Origin: Chaetoceros tenuissimus
Lineage: Eukaryota > Bacillariophyta > Thalassiosirophyceae > Chaetocerotales > Chaetocerotaceae
Assembly (NCBI GenBank): GCA_021927905.1
Contig: BLLK01000038.1
Coordinates: 2,108,001-2,172,000 of the forward strand
Direction: 5' to 3'
DNA length: 64,000 nucleotides
Part shown: in pieces, positions 42,352 through 52,431 of the stretch
How the letters are laid out: each line of letters opens with the position of its first letter
How positions within the stretch are numbered: position 1 is the first letter of the stretch
Translations under genes and position numbers: made by a program
The notes under the pieces: model-generated
Told to the model about the DNA's origin: nothing
The model's database searches: none
What the model saw: the letters and a program-made list of their open reading frames with translations, nothing else

Positions 42352-43203
42352 ATGCCAAACTTTAAATCTAAAAGAAGACCCAATAAGCATAACGATAAGA
42401 AGAGCATTGGCTGTGGAGTCTGCGGCATCGATGATGGGAAATACAAATGTCCAAAATGCCGAGTCCCCTACTGCAGTGTCAAATGTTGCAAAGAACATAA
42501 ATTGCAATGTATGAATGCAGCATCTCCAATAAAGCCAAGTAACTCGAGTCAAGAATCTACTCAAAAAGAAATCAAAGCGAGTCAATATTTGGATGCCAAA
42601 CAATTGACAAATGATCCACTTGAAAATTCAATCAAAAGACGACAAATGTTGGACGACGATGATGATTCTGATTTAGAACTGGAAGGATGGAAAATAACAA
42701 AAGAAATGATGGACAGAATAGATTCATCTGATTGGATTCGACAAGAATTACAAGATGGTGGTCTTCGTCAAATCATTGCAGAGATTGATGTAGCAGATGA
42801 TACTCAAGATAATACTTGCAGAAAAAAGAGAAAATTGAATGCGCAGCCGGAACCTACTCCAAGGGAATTGGCGTTGATGAGAGCTAGACAGTCCAACCCA
42901 AATTTTTCAAATTTTATTGATCGGTTATTGGTGACTGCTGGTGTTTTGGTAGAAGGGGATTTGTCTATGGAAGAACAAGTCATGTCGGTCTTGAATGGAA
43001 ATGGAAATGCTGAGGAACAGCTTGGGATGCTGGCACTTGCGCCTATTGTGAAAATTAAACGACATGTGCCGCAAGAATCCATGTTTCGAGAAATTCAAAA
43101 GAGTGAGAGTGAGAATGACGATGACGACAGTTCGGATTCAGGATCGTCTGGTTCTGGATCAAGTGAGGACGATAGTAGTGATGATAGTCCTACATCGTCC
43201 TAG
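42352..43203 (+). CDS. HIT zinc-finger protein, ZNHIT3/Hit1-like
   Basis: 283 residues. The HIT-type zinc finger is C21, C24, C33, C36, C41, C45, H49, C53 (CGVCGIDDGKYKCPKCRVPYC, KEHKLQC). The middle (DSSDWIRQELQDGGLRQIIAEID, then RARQSNPNFSNFIDRLL) matches the ZNHIT3/Hit1 C-terminal module, which in yeast and human binds the box C/D snoRNP assembly machinery (Rsa1/NUFIP). The tail is a run of Asp/Ser. Likely nuclear, in snoRNP biogenesis. Assignment to ZNHIT3 rather than another HIT protein rests on the D-L-R-x-I-I-x-E-I-D stretch. Confidence 0.8.
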   Translation: MPNFKSKRRPNKHNDKKSIGCGVCGIDDGKYKCPKCRVPYCSVKCCKEHKLQCMNAASPIKPSNSSQESTQKEIKASQYLDAKQLTNDPLENSIKRRQMLDDDDDSDLELEGWKITKEMMDRIDSSDWIRQELQDGGLRQIIAEIDVADDTQDNTCRKKRKLNAQPEPTPRELALMRARQSNPNFSNFIDRLLVTAGVLVEGDLSMEEQVMSVLNGNGNAEEQLGMLALAPIVKIKRHVPQESMFREIQKSESENDDDDSSDSGSSGSGSSEDDSSDDSPTSS

Positions 43204-44069
43204 TTACAGTTGGCTTTCGTTTCTTGCTTTATATTTAAGTTGCCACAGTTGCAAAAGCGAAATTTCATTATGTGTAATACAGCTGAGCAAGAACTTTCTT
43301 CTTTACCATGGTCACTTTATGCAGAATTCAATCATTATATTGAAGCTGCACCATGATTATTCGAGAGCGTGAATATTTTCAACAAGAGCTAAAAGTGATT
43401 TCATAAAAGAAAAATGAACTCTCGCTCTTCATGAAATCGGAATGGAAAACTGTGTATTATTGTACTTAGACCATGATGCAATCTTACTGTGAAGACGCCT
43501 ACTATAGAGAAAGCGATGACCAATATTTACAAAAAGAGGTCTGATAGGTACTGCAAGGAGATTTCCCTCCATGTCTCATGGCATTCGAACTAAACAATAT
43601 AGTTTATCGAAGACTATGCATTCGTATGGTAATTAAATCGTCATACATAAAATCTCTTGAGCATAAATCACATAGTGAATAGCGAACTTTCTCTAGATCG
43701 TATCTATACCCATTTCTTTTGTGCACAGAAGGAAGAATCCTAAGGACCTATTCTATTAGATTGAAAGTAATGCCTTTAATGTAAACATGCCTATGTACTA
43801 CTTGCTAAAGTACCTTATACAATATATTTCTAAATACTTTGAGCTGCGTCGCTTGGTAATAGACTCGAGATGTTCTGTACTCATGCATGCAATGCACTTT
43901 GAGATCTGATATTTAACAAGTATGCTTTGTTCCCAAATCACCTATGAATAGAGAATAAAGAATAATTTCCCGATCCCAAGCATATCAATTTCGTCTTTAA
44001 CTTTCATTTATTGTCCTGTCTACTCTCATTTATTTTGCAAATTGATAGTCTTTACCTCGAATATAACAA
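43204..44069. other. Intergenic, nothing recognised
   Basis: Between the 3' ends of two convergent genes; no repeat or RNA gene seen. Confidence 0.5.
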
Positions 44070-44894
44070 TTACCATAGATCTTTCGCAAGAGACTCTACT
44101 AGAAACTCTTCTTGTTCGATTCTTAGATATGTCCTTACTCCAAATGGTAAATTCCATCCTTCCTTCATTGCCAGCTCAAATCCCTTTGATAATTCAATAT
44201 CATATTCAACACAGAGAGTAGCTAGATCGTACTCGGAATAACGATCATTCAAAGCACCCATATCAAGTGTATGCAAAGCTTCGAGGATAGCAAATGCTTG
44301 TTCACCAGTAATCATATCTCCAAGTAAAGCATCTGGATCGATAGGAGGAGGAACACCCCATCCACAAAGTACATCTGCCAAGTAACAAATTGGACATTGA
44401 TAATCCAATGCAATCTCTTTCAACGTACAATCTCCTAAAAATCCTTCTTCACGTTTGGCACTTGGTTGATCAGGATCTTTACCTCCAAGAGTTTCAATCA
44501 ATTCTTCTTCTTCATCTGTATACGTCAATCGTTTTCTAGGCTTTTCTTTTTGAGATAAATCTTCTTCGTTCAATACTTGATTTGCAGCAAACGTTTGCGT
44601 TTGTCCCGAACTATTTCCATAAAATTCAGCTGGAGATCCAGCGGCTGGTTTATACGAATCTTGAAGCATTCTTGCTTTTTCGCGATCTGGAAGCCAATCT
44701 AGCTCCTCTTGTGAAGTATTTTCATCATCATCTTGTACTATTTCTACTTCTAATGGATCGGATTTCTCGTTGAGATTGAATTTGTAAGATCTTGGACTAT
44801 TCTTTGTGAGATGTATCGGTGCAAAAGCTAATGAATATGGAAGCCCCAGACACAAAGCGAGGCACGATATTCTTTTGTGTAGATTGATATACAT
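44070..44894 (-). CDS. Plastid-targeted protein of unknown function
   Basis: 274 residues. The first 23 residues are a signal peptide (ISCLALCLGLPYSLA) ending in AFAP at 23-26, the cleavage motif of diatom and cryptophyte bipartite plastid precursors, where Phe after the cut is essential. A Ser/Asn-rich transit stretch follows. The conserved C-terminal half (about 150-270) holds C156, a C167-x2-C170 pair and C177 (CTLKEIALDYQCPICYLADVLCGWG), then IDPDALLGDMITGEQAFAILEALHTLD and ELAMKEGWNLPFGVRTYLR. The Cys cluster could bind metal or a cluster. I do not recognise a named family. Localisation is confident; function is unknown. Confidence 0.75.
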   Translation of the reverse strand: MYINLHKRISCLALCLGLPYSLAFAPIHLTKNSPRSYKFNLNEKSDPLEVEIVQDDDENTSQEELDWLPDREKARMLQDSYKPAAGSPAEFYGNSSGQTQTFAANQVLNEEDLSQKEKPRKRLTYTDEEEELIETLGGKDPDQPSAKREEGFLGDCTLKEIALDYQCPICYLADVLCGWGVPPPIDPDALLGDMITGEQAFAILEALHTLDMGALNDRYSEYDLATLCVEYDIELSKGFELAMKEGWNLPFGVRTYLRIEQEEFLVESLAKDLW

Positions 44895-45215
44895 GATGCA
44901 AATAAGTTGTTATGAATAGTTCTAGTATTGAGTATATCTAGTGTAGTGGACTGTTGCATTAGGATCGAATTACACAATGAGTCAAAAGCAAAAGAAAAAT
45001 GAAATGGGTGGCCATAATGCGATGATCTATGCTGGAGTTCGCATCAGGCCTATTTTGACAGCCAATTTCTCTTACAACAAAAAGTTTCTCTAAAAATGAA
45101 AAAGCATTTCGACTCTTTTGTAAATACTTGAAAGTAAGATAACGAAAATATATTTGAAAATTTCTTTGTAAAATACTAGCTAATTTATATTTTCTCTTGT
45201 TACGTAAGGAAAGTG
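44895..45215. other. Intergenic, nothing recognised
   Basis: 321 bp between a gene start and the 3' end of the carrier gene. Confidence 0.5.
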
Positions 45216-46338
45216 TCACCGCCGCCTTGCATCATCCAAAGAAGAATCATGCTTCCATATCCAATGATCAAACATTTTCTTTCCAGTCTCAACTCCCAAG
45301 AATAATGCAGCATTTGCTGGAAAAGCTCTGACTAACGTAGGACCAAGTCCACTGAACAAAGCCAGTACACCTCTTTCTCTGACAATCCTAGCCATTTCTG
45401 GAAAGTATGACCCGACAACCTTTGTATCCCAACTCGCTTGTACATTCGTCTTTGGTACATCGAAAGGCATAGCCATGGTCCAAGCAAGCATACCCGCAAA
45501 ACCACCTGACATGAAATAATTTACTTCATCTGGAATTTCAGGAAAATATGTCTTGAATGAATAACAAAATAACTCATATCCACCGAAAAAGAATCCATAA
45601 AACGGTCCATCTCTTGCCAACTGAGCATCTAAGCCACAAAACAATGATTTATACCCTTGCTTCTGTATCATTTTTCTATAAATCTCTGTAGAAGTTACTT
45701 TTGTCGCATCACCAATGACAACTTGTGTTTTTGCTTTTATAACTTCCGTAGGCAATAAGACAATACATGCAGTCAAACCTGTAATCATTCCATGCATAAA
45801 TGGTTGAATCAATCCCGGCGCTTCACCTTCTCTTTGTTGTGTAGGAAATGCTCGTTTGAGCGCTTCGTGAATGCCAAATGCTACTGCATTCTCAGCTGCC
45901 ATACCAATCGCTGTTGGTACTGATCCTTTCCACAATGATTTGACTCCTTCTTCATGTATAATTTTACCAGAGGTTTGAAATATTGATTGATAGCTACATG
46001 GTAATGTTTGCATTCGTACCTAGTTGTGTATAGAAGTGAGTGACATATGCTGTAAAAAATCAGCAGTCGTATTGCTGAAAAAAGAAGAAGAAGAAGAAGA
46101 ATGAGGATGCAGACTTTTCCATACGACTTACCTTCACTGTATCCAGTGGTTGGCCAACATAGCAATTCAATATTGAGCCTATTGTAGCACTGAATACATC
46201 TCTACTGACATCGCGTGTGTTCAATACATTCTCTTTCATTTCAAGAAGAAGAGACGGACTCTGAAGTAGTATTAAAAATGAGACGATTTGTATAGAATAG
46301 AGAGGTGACGAGCTGACTGAGTGGCTTGGAGGAAACAC
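45216..46338 (-). CDS. Mitochondrial carrier family (SLC25) protein
   Basis: Two exons: 46338-46132 and 46019-45216, with a 112-bp intron (GTAAGT donor, ACTAG acceptor). The join is in frame and restores the first carrier signature, QPLDTVK then VRMQTLP. The start could be 46338 or Met34 at 46239 (MKENVLNTRDVSRD), which fits the family better. Later signatures: LLPTEVIKAKTQV (repeat 2) and MPFDVPKTNVQA (repeat 3), with G-x3-FYGFFFGGYE and RAFPANAALFLGVE, the latter typical of the carnitine/ornithine/basic amino acid branch. It is a six-helix inner-membrane exchanger. Substrate is not settled, but RAFPANAALF points to amino acids or acylcarnitine. Confidence 0.9.
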
Positions 46339-47104
46339 GACTGCAAGAGGAGAAAAAGTGGCAATCAGCTCGTGCTGGTGGAGGGTTTTAACTTGAGAGG
46401 GGCTTAAGTATTTGGCTAATTAGCCTTGAAATAGCCTTGAACTCAACAAATGTCAACGAGTTAAAACACTCTGATCTGACATATCATTTCAAGTTAAAAC
46501 ACTATGATTGACACTGATCCAACTCAAATCAGCGATGATCTGAACTTTACGAAGAAAATGTTCCATTCCATGTTCGATTCTAACATTCTATTCTAAGCTC
46601 ATTACATTTAGATACGCATCATGGTGCACAGATACAAAGAATAGTCTCATGGATTTGTTGTCGAGGAAATGACTGCTTTGAGAGCTGTATGGGAGGGTTA
46701 TATTGAGAAAGCAAACAAGTTGACGATGCTATGATAAATGTTGCAATCTTCTGGAGAAGATAGATATAAACCTACGAGTAGAGACAGATATCTGCATTCA
46801 AAAATTGAGCACGGATATTTTGAAGAATTATTTCGATATCTCTAAGAACTTTGGCTTACGAGTGGAATATAGAATATACTAGTTGAGTGGAGAAAAACAT
46901 ATAGAAAGCTTCCGTACGAGTTCCAACCCAACTGCAGCGTTTGGCATATAACGGAATACATATGTGAGAATGAAAGAAGTGAAGCTTGGTGTCCACCTTC
47001 TGTGATCCTCGTTTTCACTTCTTTGTAGAAGTTCTAATACTGTGTTTGCAATGTAGGTAGCTACAACCAAGGCATATATAATTCTTGACGACGATGAAAG
47101 TAGA

Positions 47105-47397
47105 CGATGAGTAATACTTTCGGGTTGCCTAGTAGAGGGCAACGCTTTGTGGCAGTGTGAGATGACACAAACGTAGTACTTACACTCGATGGAGAATGTG
47201 AATAGCTGCATATGGGAGAAAGTGATAAAGTGATTTCTTGAAAACGATGAGTATGCATTACTTTTGGGATTCCTAGGATGACTAATTTCTTTTATGATGA
47301 TGGCAGTGTGAGATAACACCAACGTAGTACTTGCACCAAATGCAGAATCTAGTAGTATGGGAGAGAACAATGAAGTGATCCTCGACAGTATTGATGT
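47105..47397 (+). repeat. Two-copy diverged tandem repeat, about 145-bp unit
   Basis: CGATGAGTA at 47105 and 47245, and GGCAGTGTGAGATRACACM at 47151 and 47302, each followed by ACGTAGTACTT. The copies differ by substitutions and an 11-bp length difference. Confidence 0.75.
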
Positions 47398-48188
47398 ATG
47401 AGCCATCAAAGCTGACAATGAGCTTCATCGGCTCTACAAAATGTGCTAGATTACATGGATGTGAATAGGAAGTAAAAAACTTGATAAAGTAAAAGAGACA
47501 TCACTCTTTATTTTACTTTCATTGGAATATTAACAATATCAGCATTGCAATACTCATTTTAAAATTCAAAACGATGCATTATAAATGATTGATATCGCTC
47601 AGCCGATTGAAACTTTGACATTGTATGTTTCTTTATATTTTATTCTCTTATAGGCTTGCGATGGACAATAATATATTTACAAATGATTTATATGAATATC
47701 GTATTTAGAATTTGAATTTATATCTAATTTCCTTCTCCTTTTTTCGTTTCTTTTTCCTCTCCTTTTTCTCTCCCTCCCTCCTCATTTTTCTCGCTCAACT
47801 AAAACTGGCTTTTGCTCCACCACCATCAGCTGATTGCCGAAAAAGTGGGACATTAAAGTGGCTACTTGCCTAGTTTTTTAAAGGATTGAATTTATTTTTC
47901 TTTTATTTTTCCTTGTGGAAGAAAACCTTCTTTTTATGGTGCTTTCTGATTGGATTACATACTATTATCTACAAACGTACAGCAGGTTCAGGTGTCACTT
48001 TTACATTCCTTCGTTTTCGCATGCGCATGCAAAGTATCCCTTAAAAGTTTAAGGTGATTCTTCTTCTTCGGAGAAACAGAAGGAAAAAAAGCAAAAGGAA
48101 AGTAAACGCACACTTACAGTAATCATAGGCAGGTATTGTTCACAAACTAGTAAAAGCTTTGTTTAAAACTGATTCAGCTATTGGCGTA

Positions 48189-48198
48189 CTAGAGCACC
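48189..48198 (+). promoter_or_regulatory. Conserved leader motif of receptor array
   Basis: CTAGAGCACC lies 42 bp before the ATG and recurs 50 bp before the ATG of the receptor gene at 62787 (62737-62746). It may reflect shared ancestry rather than function. Confidence 0.35.
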
Positions 48199-48230
48199 TC
48201 TTTCCTGTTTAGTACTCATCGCCGCTCATC

Positions 48231-49727
48231 ATGGCAGTCCTCAATAGCGAAGACTTTAGTGTAAAGCAATGGAAGGCAAATGCAACAACACAGATCATCA
48301 GTGCTTCCATTTCTTTCCTAGCCTCTCTCCTTATCGTTGCTAGTACAAGCAAGTCATTCTTGAAGGAGAAAAATAAACATGAAGAAACAGCTACTAGTAC
48401 TACTAGGGAAAGATTAAAAAAGACTAGTCCCTATCGTCGCATCATCTTTTGCATCAGTGCCTCTGATATTTTGTATTCTCTGGCATTCATCACCGGACCA
48501 TTTATGGCTCAAAAGACTAATCCTCAAGCTCTATGGGCTGTCAGTGACTCGAATACAGCATGTGCAGTGAATGGGACCTTCTTTTCTTTCGGCGCAAGTA
48601 CAAGTCTACTGTACTATGCTGCTTTGTGTTACTTTTACTATTGCAAAATATCCAAACGAATGACCGATGAGCAATTCACAAGACGCTATGAGACGAAAAT
48701 GCACATCATGATTGCAGTTATTTGCATAGCTGGTTCATGTCTCAGTTTTGCTGCAAGCACATATAATACTTTTCCTACAGGAACTTTTTGCAGCAATGCG
48801 AATACTCCTGCTGGATGCATTCAACAGCCAGAGATATACGGAGAATGCGATCCAAAAATCAAGGTCTATGTCTCATACCTTGCATATATCAGTTTACTGA
48901 TTACAACATGTTCCATAGTCGTCATAATCTACAGCATGATTCGACTTATCCATTCTGTATTGAAGAAAGATAAACAATACGGTGGTTTGCCTCCTACCAC
49001 TCCTTCGAATCCTTGTAATCAGGAACAATTGCACAAATACAACGTGCGAAAACAGCTCTTGAGGGAAACAATGTTTCAAGCAATCATGTACACTGTCAGT
49101 TGGTTTATTTGTCAAAGCGGTTCGGTTGCAGGGGCAATTTTGCAATTGAGCGGAGTTCCGAATGATAAGCTTCCTCCAGCATTTCAGATTTACTTGGCAG
49201 CATTTATACCACTGAATGGTGCTGTCAATGTTTTCATTTATACAAGACCAGCAGTGAGACATGTTAGGCGCATTGATGCTAGTATTTCTTGGTTTCGAGC
49301 ATTTTACATGGTCCTCAAGGCAGGTGGAGAAGCGCCACATATGGAACACAATTCTCAGCAACCACAGCCAGAAAAGAGTAGTCGAGAACCATTTGGGAGA
49401 GAGGATTTATACATATATTATCATGGATCTGATCCTGGTAGAGGCTTGGACAGTTTGAATGTTGAAATTCTAGGGAGTTTGGATGATTTGAGTGAAAATA
49501 ATATTGCATATCGACCAGAGAATAAATGGAGTCATATTGTGGGAGGCCTTTCCGAGTTAAATATGATTCATGAGGATTGTCAAGAAAGCAGAGAGCTTGA
49601 TAGTAGAGAAGATGTTAATGGGTTGGAGAGTGGTCTCAGTCTTTCAGAATTTCAATCAAGTCCTGCGATTGAGAGTGGGATCAGTGTTTCGGACGAAAAT
49701 GTAGAATCATTTCAAGAGGACTTGTAA
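48231..49727 (+). CDS. Seven-transmembrane receptor (GPCR-like), array copy 1
   Basis: 498 residues, one exon. Membrane segments at about 19-41, 69-91, 113-137, 158-177, 212-238, 281-303 and 315-337. C111 at the top of helix 3 and Cys residues in outer loop 2 (TFCSNANTPAGC, GECD) can form the receptor disulfide. SPYRRIIFCISASDILYSLAFITGPF marks helix 2. The intracellular end of helix 3 is CYFYYCKISKRM, in the place of a DRY motif. ISWFRAFYMVLKAGGE follows helix 7. The 155-residue Ser/Glu/Asp-rich tail is probably cytoplasmic and phosphorylated. Ligand unknown. It is the intact founder-type copy of a head-to-tail array (51313, 62787). Confidence 0.85.
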   Translation: MAVLNSEDFSVKQWKANATTQIISASISFLASLLIVASTSKSFLKEKNKHEETATSTTRERLKKTSPYRRIIFCISASDILYSLAFITGPFMAQKTNPQALWAVSDSNTACAVNGTFFSFGASTSLLYYAALCYFYYCKISKRMTDEQFTRRYETKMHIMIAVICIAGSCLSFAASTYNTFPTGTFCSNANTPAGCIQQPEIYGECDPKIKVYVSYLAYISLLITTCSIVVIIYSMIRLIHSVLKKDKQYGGLPPTTPSNPCNQEQLHKYNVRKQLLRETMFQAIMYTVSWFICQSGSVAGAILQLSGVPNDKLPPAFQIYLAAFIPLNGAVNVFIYTRPAVRHVRRIDASISWFRAFYMVLKAGGEAPHMEHNSQQPQPEKSSREPFGREDLYIYYHGSDPGRGLDSLNVEILGSLDDLSENNIAYRPENKWSHIVGGLSELNMIHEDCQESRELDSREDVNGLESGLSLSEFQSSPAIESGISVSDENVESFQEDL

Positions 49728-49839
49728 AAAATGAGATGAGCCTTTTACTATGTACACATCAAGTTCAAAAAATGACATAAGAATATGAAAATATTTAGCT
49801 ATCAAGCTATTCAAATCCGAGAAATTCAACAAGAATGTT

Positions 49840-49990
49840 TTCCTGCTTATGCAGTCTGCATTCCTAATACAAGTGATATTGCGAATGAGAGCAGAATCGA
49901 TGTATCAAATGTAGAGTCATTTCAACAGGACTTTTAAAAATGTGCATAGATCTTATGCTATTGCTCTTCATCAATGAAAATATAATTGTA
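49840..49990 (+). pseudogene. Receptor gene 3'-end relic
   Basis: 49879-49937 mirrors the last 20 codons of the receptor at 48231 (NVESFQ.DL then stop, followed by AAAAATG). Only the tail is present, so it is a leftover of an earlier tandem copy. Confidence 0.65.
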
Positions 49991-50137
49991 GAGTGACCAA
50001 TAATGTAATCTGCGATCAAAGCCTTATTTATTGTCATTGTAATTTGATACTATACGTACAGGTACACAACAACGTCATTGGTGTCACAACATCACAATTT
50101 TCAAACTTTTGATTGTCCGAAAACCAAGGTTAGTTTT

Positions 50138-50170
50138 GAGGCTCTACGCCGCTACGCGGCTCCAAGCCTC
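50138..50170. other. GC-rich nested hairpin
   Basis: GAGGCT pairs with AGCCTC, and inside it GCCGC-TAC-GCGGC forms a tight stem with a 3-base loop. It is the only such GC-rich spot in this AT-rich spacer. Confidence 0.5.
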
Positions 50171-50306
50171 GCCCTTGATAAATAAAAAACAAACGTATTC
50201 AACATAAAAAAAAGAAGAAAAAGTTATAAATTTATTAAAATAACCTAACTATCAAGCTAGCCAACTCGGAGAAATGCAATAGAATGTTCTTGATAACCCA
50301 GTTTAA

Positions 50307-51143
50307 CAGCGGTGTCACGTAAGAATACCAATTTTTTCCTGCAATTCAAAATTCTAATTTCGGCTCCAATCGACTGACAATAAAGTAGTAATACCATTCT
50401 AAAAGCTCTTTTTCTGCTTGTTTCAAAACTGCAGTCGAAAAAATCTCGGAAGCTTTCTGAGTCTAGAAATTTAGCTTTTAGTATGACGAGATTGTCATTT
50501 TTTCAAATATTTGGTGTTGAATCGAAACCATATTTCTCGCTACAAAATGAGTTAACGATTCCAACAAGTTACATACTGTTCATTTGAATAGTTTTCGAAA
50601 GATCCGTGTATTTACATTAGTTGTAGGTTGACTGTAGAATAATTTATTTGAGTGTATAGTGAACATGGTCGATTTATGATTCAAAATTGGATCAAAATTC
50701 ACTCGATTTCACAGACCAATGACGGAGATTGCCTCATTGTTGGTAGAGTCTGTACGTACGATAAAGAATCAAAGAAAACATGGTTGAGAATGCTATTGCA
50801 ATATCAATATTATAATGATTCTATGGCTAAACTAATTACATATTTATTTAGACAAACACTTCAAGAATATATTTGTAACTTCTCAGAATCGTCAACTCAT
50901 TTTGTAGCGAGAAATACTATGGTTTCGATTAAACGACGAGATAACCGAAGAAAGCTACTTTAGAGGTTACTTTCTTGACTCAGAAAGCTTCCGAGATTTT
51001 TCCGACTGCAGTTTTGAAACAAGCGTGAAAAGAGCTTTCAGAAAGGTATTACTATTTTATTGTCAGTCGATTTGAGCCGAAATTGGCATTTTCACTTTGC
51101 AGGAAAAACTCACAAAAATCGGTATTCTTACGTGACACTGCTG
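50307..51143. mobile_element. TTAA-flanked inverted-repeat MITE, 837 bp
   Basis: Both sides are TTAA (50303-50306 and 51144-51147). Ends read CAGCGGTGTCACGTAAGAAT and CAGCAGTGTCACGTAAGAAT (right end reversed). Inverted repeats extend about 280 bp inward with mismatches, leaving about 300 bp of unique centre. TTAA duplication limits it to piggyBac or Kolobok type; the ends differ from the piggyBac copy at 17777. No transposase; the 103-codon frame at 50652 is chance. Confidence 0.75.
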
Positions 51144-52140
51144 TTAACAGCTAAAGTAGTACAAGTAAGTACATTTGTTAGTACTGTTCAGGGTCTCGCC
51201 TTTTTTTGAGAAGGATGGAAGTTTACAGCTTACAGCTTACACAACAATAGTTTTACCTTCTTGATTGTGAAAGTCTCTAAGGCTGTGATAATCTTATGAT
51301 ATTCTAACAAACATGGCAGCAACCAATATTGATTATGGTTTCAGTGAAAAGCTATGGAAAGCAAATGCGAGCACACAGATCATCAGTGCCTCTTTTTCCT
51401 TTCTAGCTTCAATTCTTATCGTCGCTAGTACTGGCAAGTCCTTCTTTTCTTGCAAGAAGGTGAAGAGAAGCAGCAGCAAAAATGGTACAGCTAATAGTAA
51501 TACTGCTAAGTTTGTACTTAGGCTGAAAAAGACAAGTCCATATCGTCGCATTATCTTTTGCATCAGTGCTTCTGATCTTTTATATTCTTTAGCATTCATC
51601 ACTGGACCGTTCATGGTACGGAGCTCAACTCCTCAAGCTCTTTGGGCAGTCAGTGACTCTAATCTACATGTGTAGTGAATGGTTTATTTCTTGCAACTGG
51701 GGCAACTTTGAGTCTACTATTCTATGCTGCTTTGTGTTACTTTTATTACTGCAAAATATCCAAGCGAATGACCGATGAGCAATTCACGAGAAGATATGAG
51801 AAGAAAATAAATTTCGCAATTGCATTGTTTTGTGTAGCTGGCGGATGTTTCAGTATAGCTGCAAAAACATACAATACAGCTCCAATAGGAACCTTTTGCG
51901 CAAATGTCAATACTCCCGCAGGATGTAAGCAAGAACCTGAAATATACGGAGAATGTGATGAAAAAGTTTGAAAGCACATTCCATTTTTGATTCTCATGAA
52001 TTTTGTGATTGCTGCATTTTCATTTTCTGTCATAATGTATAGTATGCTTCGACTTATCTATTCTGTCTTGAACAAAGATAGAATATATGGCGATCTACCT
52101 GATAATCCTTCTCAAGAACAATTGCACAAATACAACGTAC

Positions 52141-52431
52141 CGTTGAAATACCTATCTTTTGGCAGCTACGGGCTCCTCAAGCTTTGTAGTATATAATACT
52201 CTGTAGCTAGATGAAGTACTTGGTCTTCTATAGTTTTAGTTTTACTCGATACAGAAACGGATGGTTTCTATTTAATGAGATGATGCTGCCGTTACGTGTT
52301 GCTTCATCTCCTTCACACATTCTTCATTCTGAGCCTTTACTGCTTCTGCATACGTTTTCTTTTGTTGTTCTACAATTTTAGCATGATTGCTACTACTGTC
52401 ATTGGTCACCTTTCTTTTATTATTTCCAACG
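52141..52431 (-). repeat. 3' LTR of copia fossil
   Basis: 291 bp, near-identical to 57850-58140; contains the last ~53 codons of the long frame. Confidence 0.92.

Larger units (their letters stand above)
46339..48230. other. Intergenic, 1.9 kb, with a local tandem duplication
   Basis: No supported gene. Includes a ~140-150 bp tandem duplication at 47105-47397 and a pyrimidine-rich run at 47748-47790, just upstream of the receptor promoter. Confidence 0.6.
49728..51312. other. Intergenic between receptor copies
   Basis: Holds a relic of a receptor 3' end (about 49840-49990), a GC-rich hairpin (50138-50170) and a TTAA-flanked inverted-repeat element (50307-51143). Confidence 0.6.

Noticed and set aside
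46879-47418. 179-codon minus-strand frame
   Set aside because: It runs across the tandem duplication, has no family motif, and codon use looks random.
50652-50963. 103-codon plus-strand frame
   Set aside because: Lies inside the TTAA MITE and runs into its inverted arm; no homology to a transposase.
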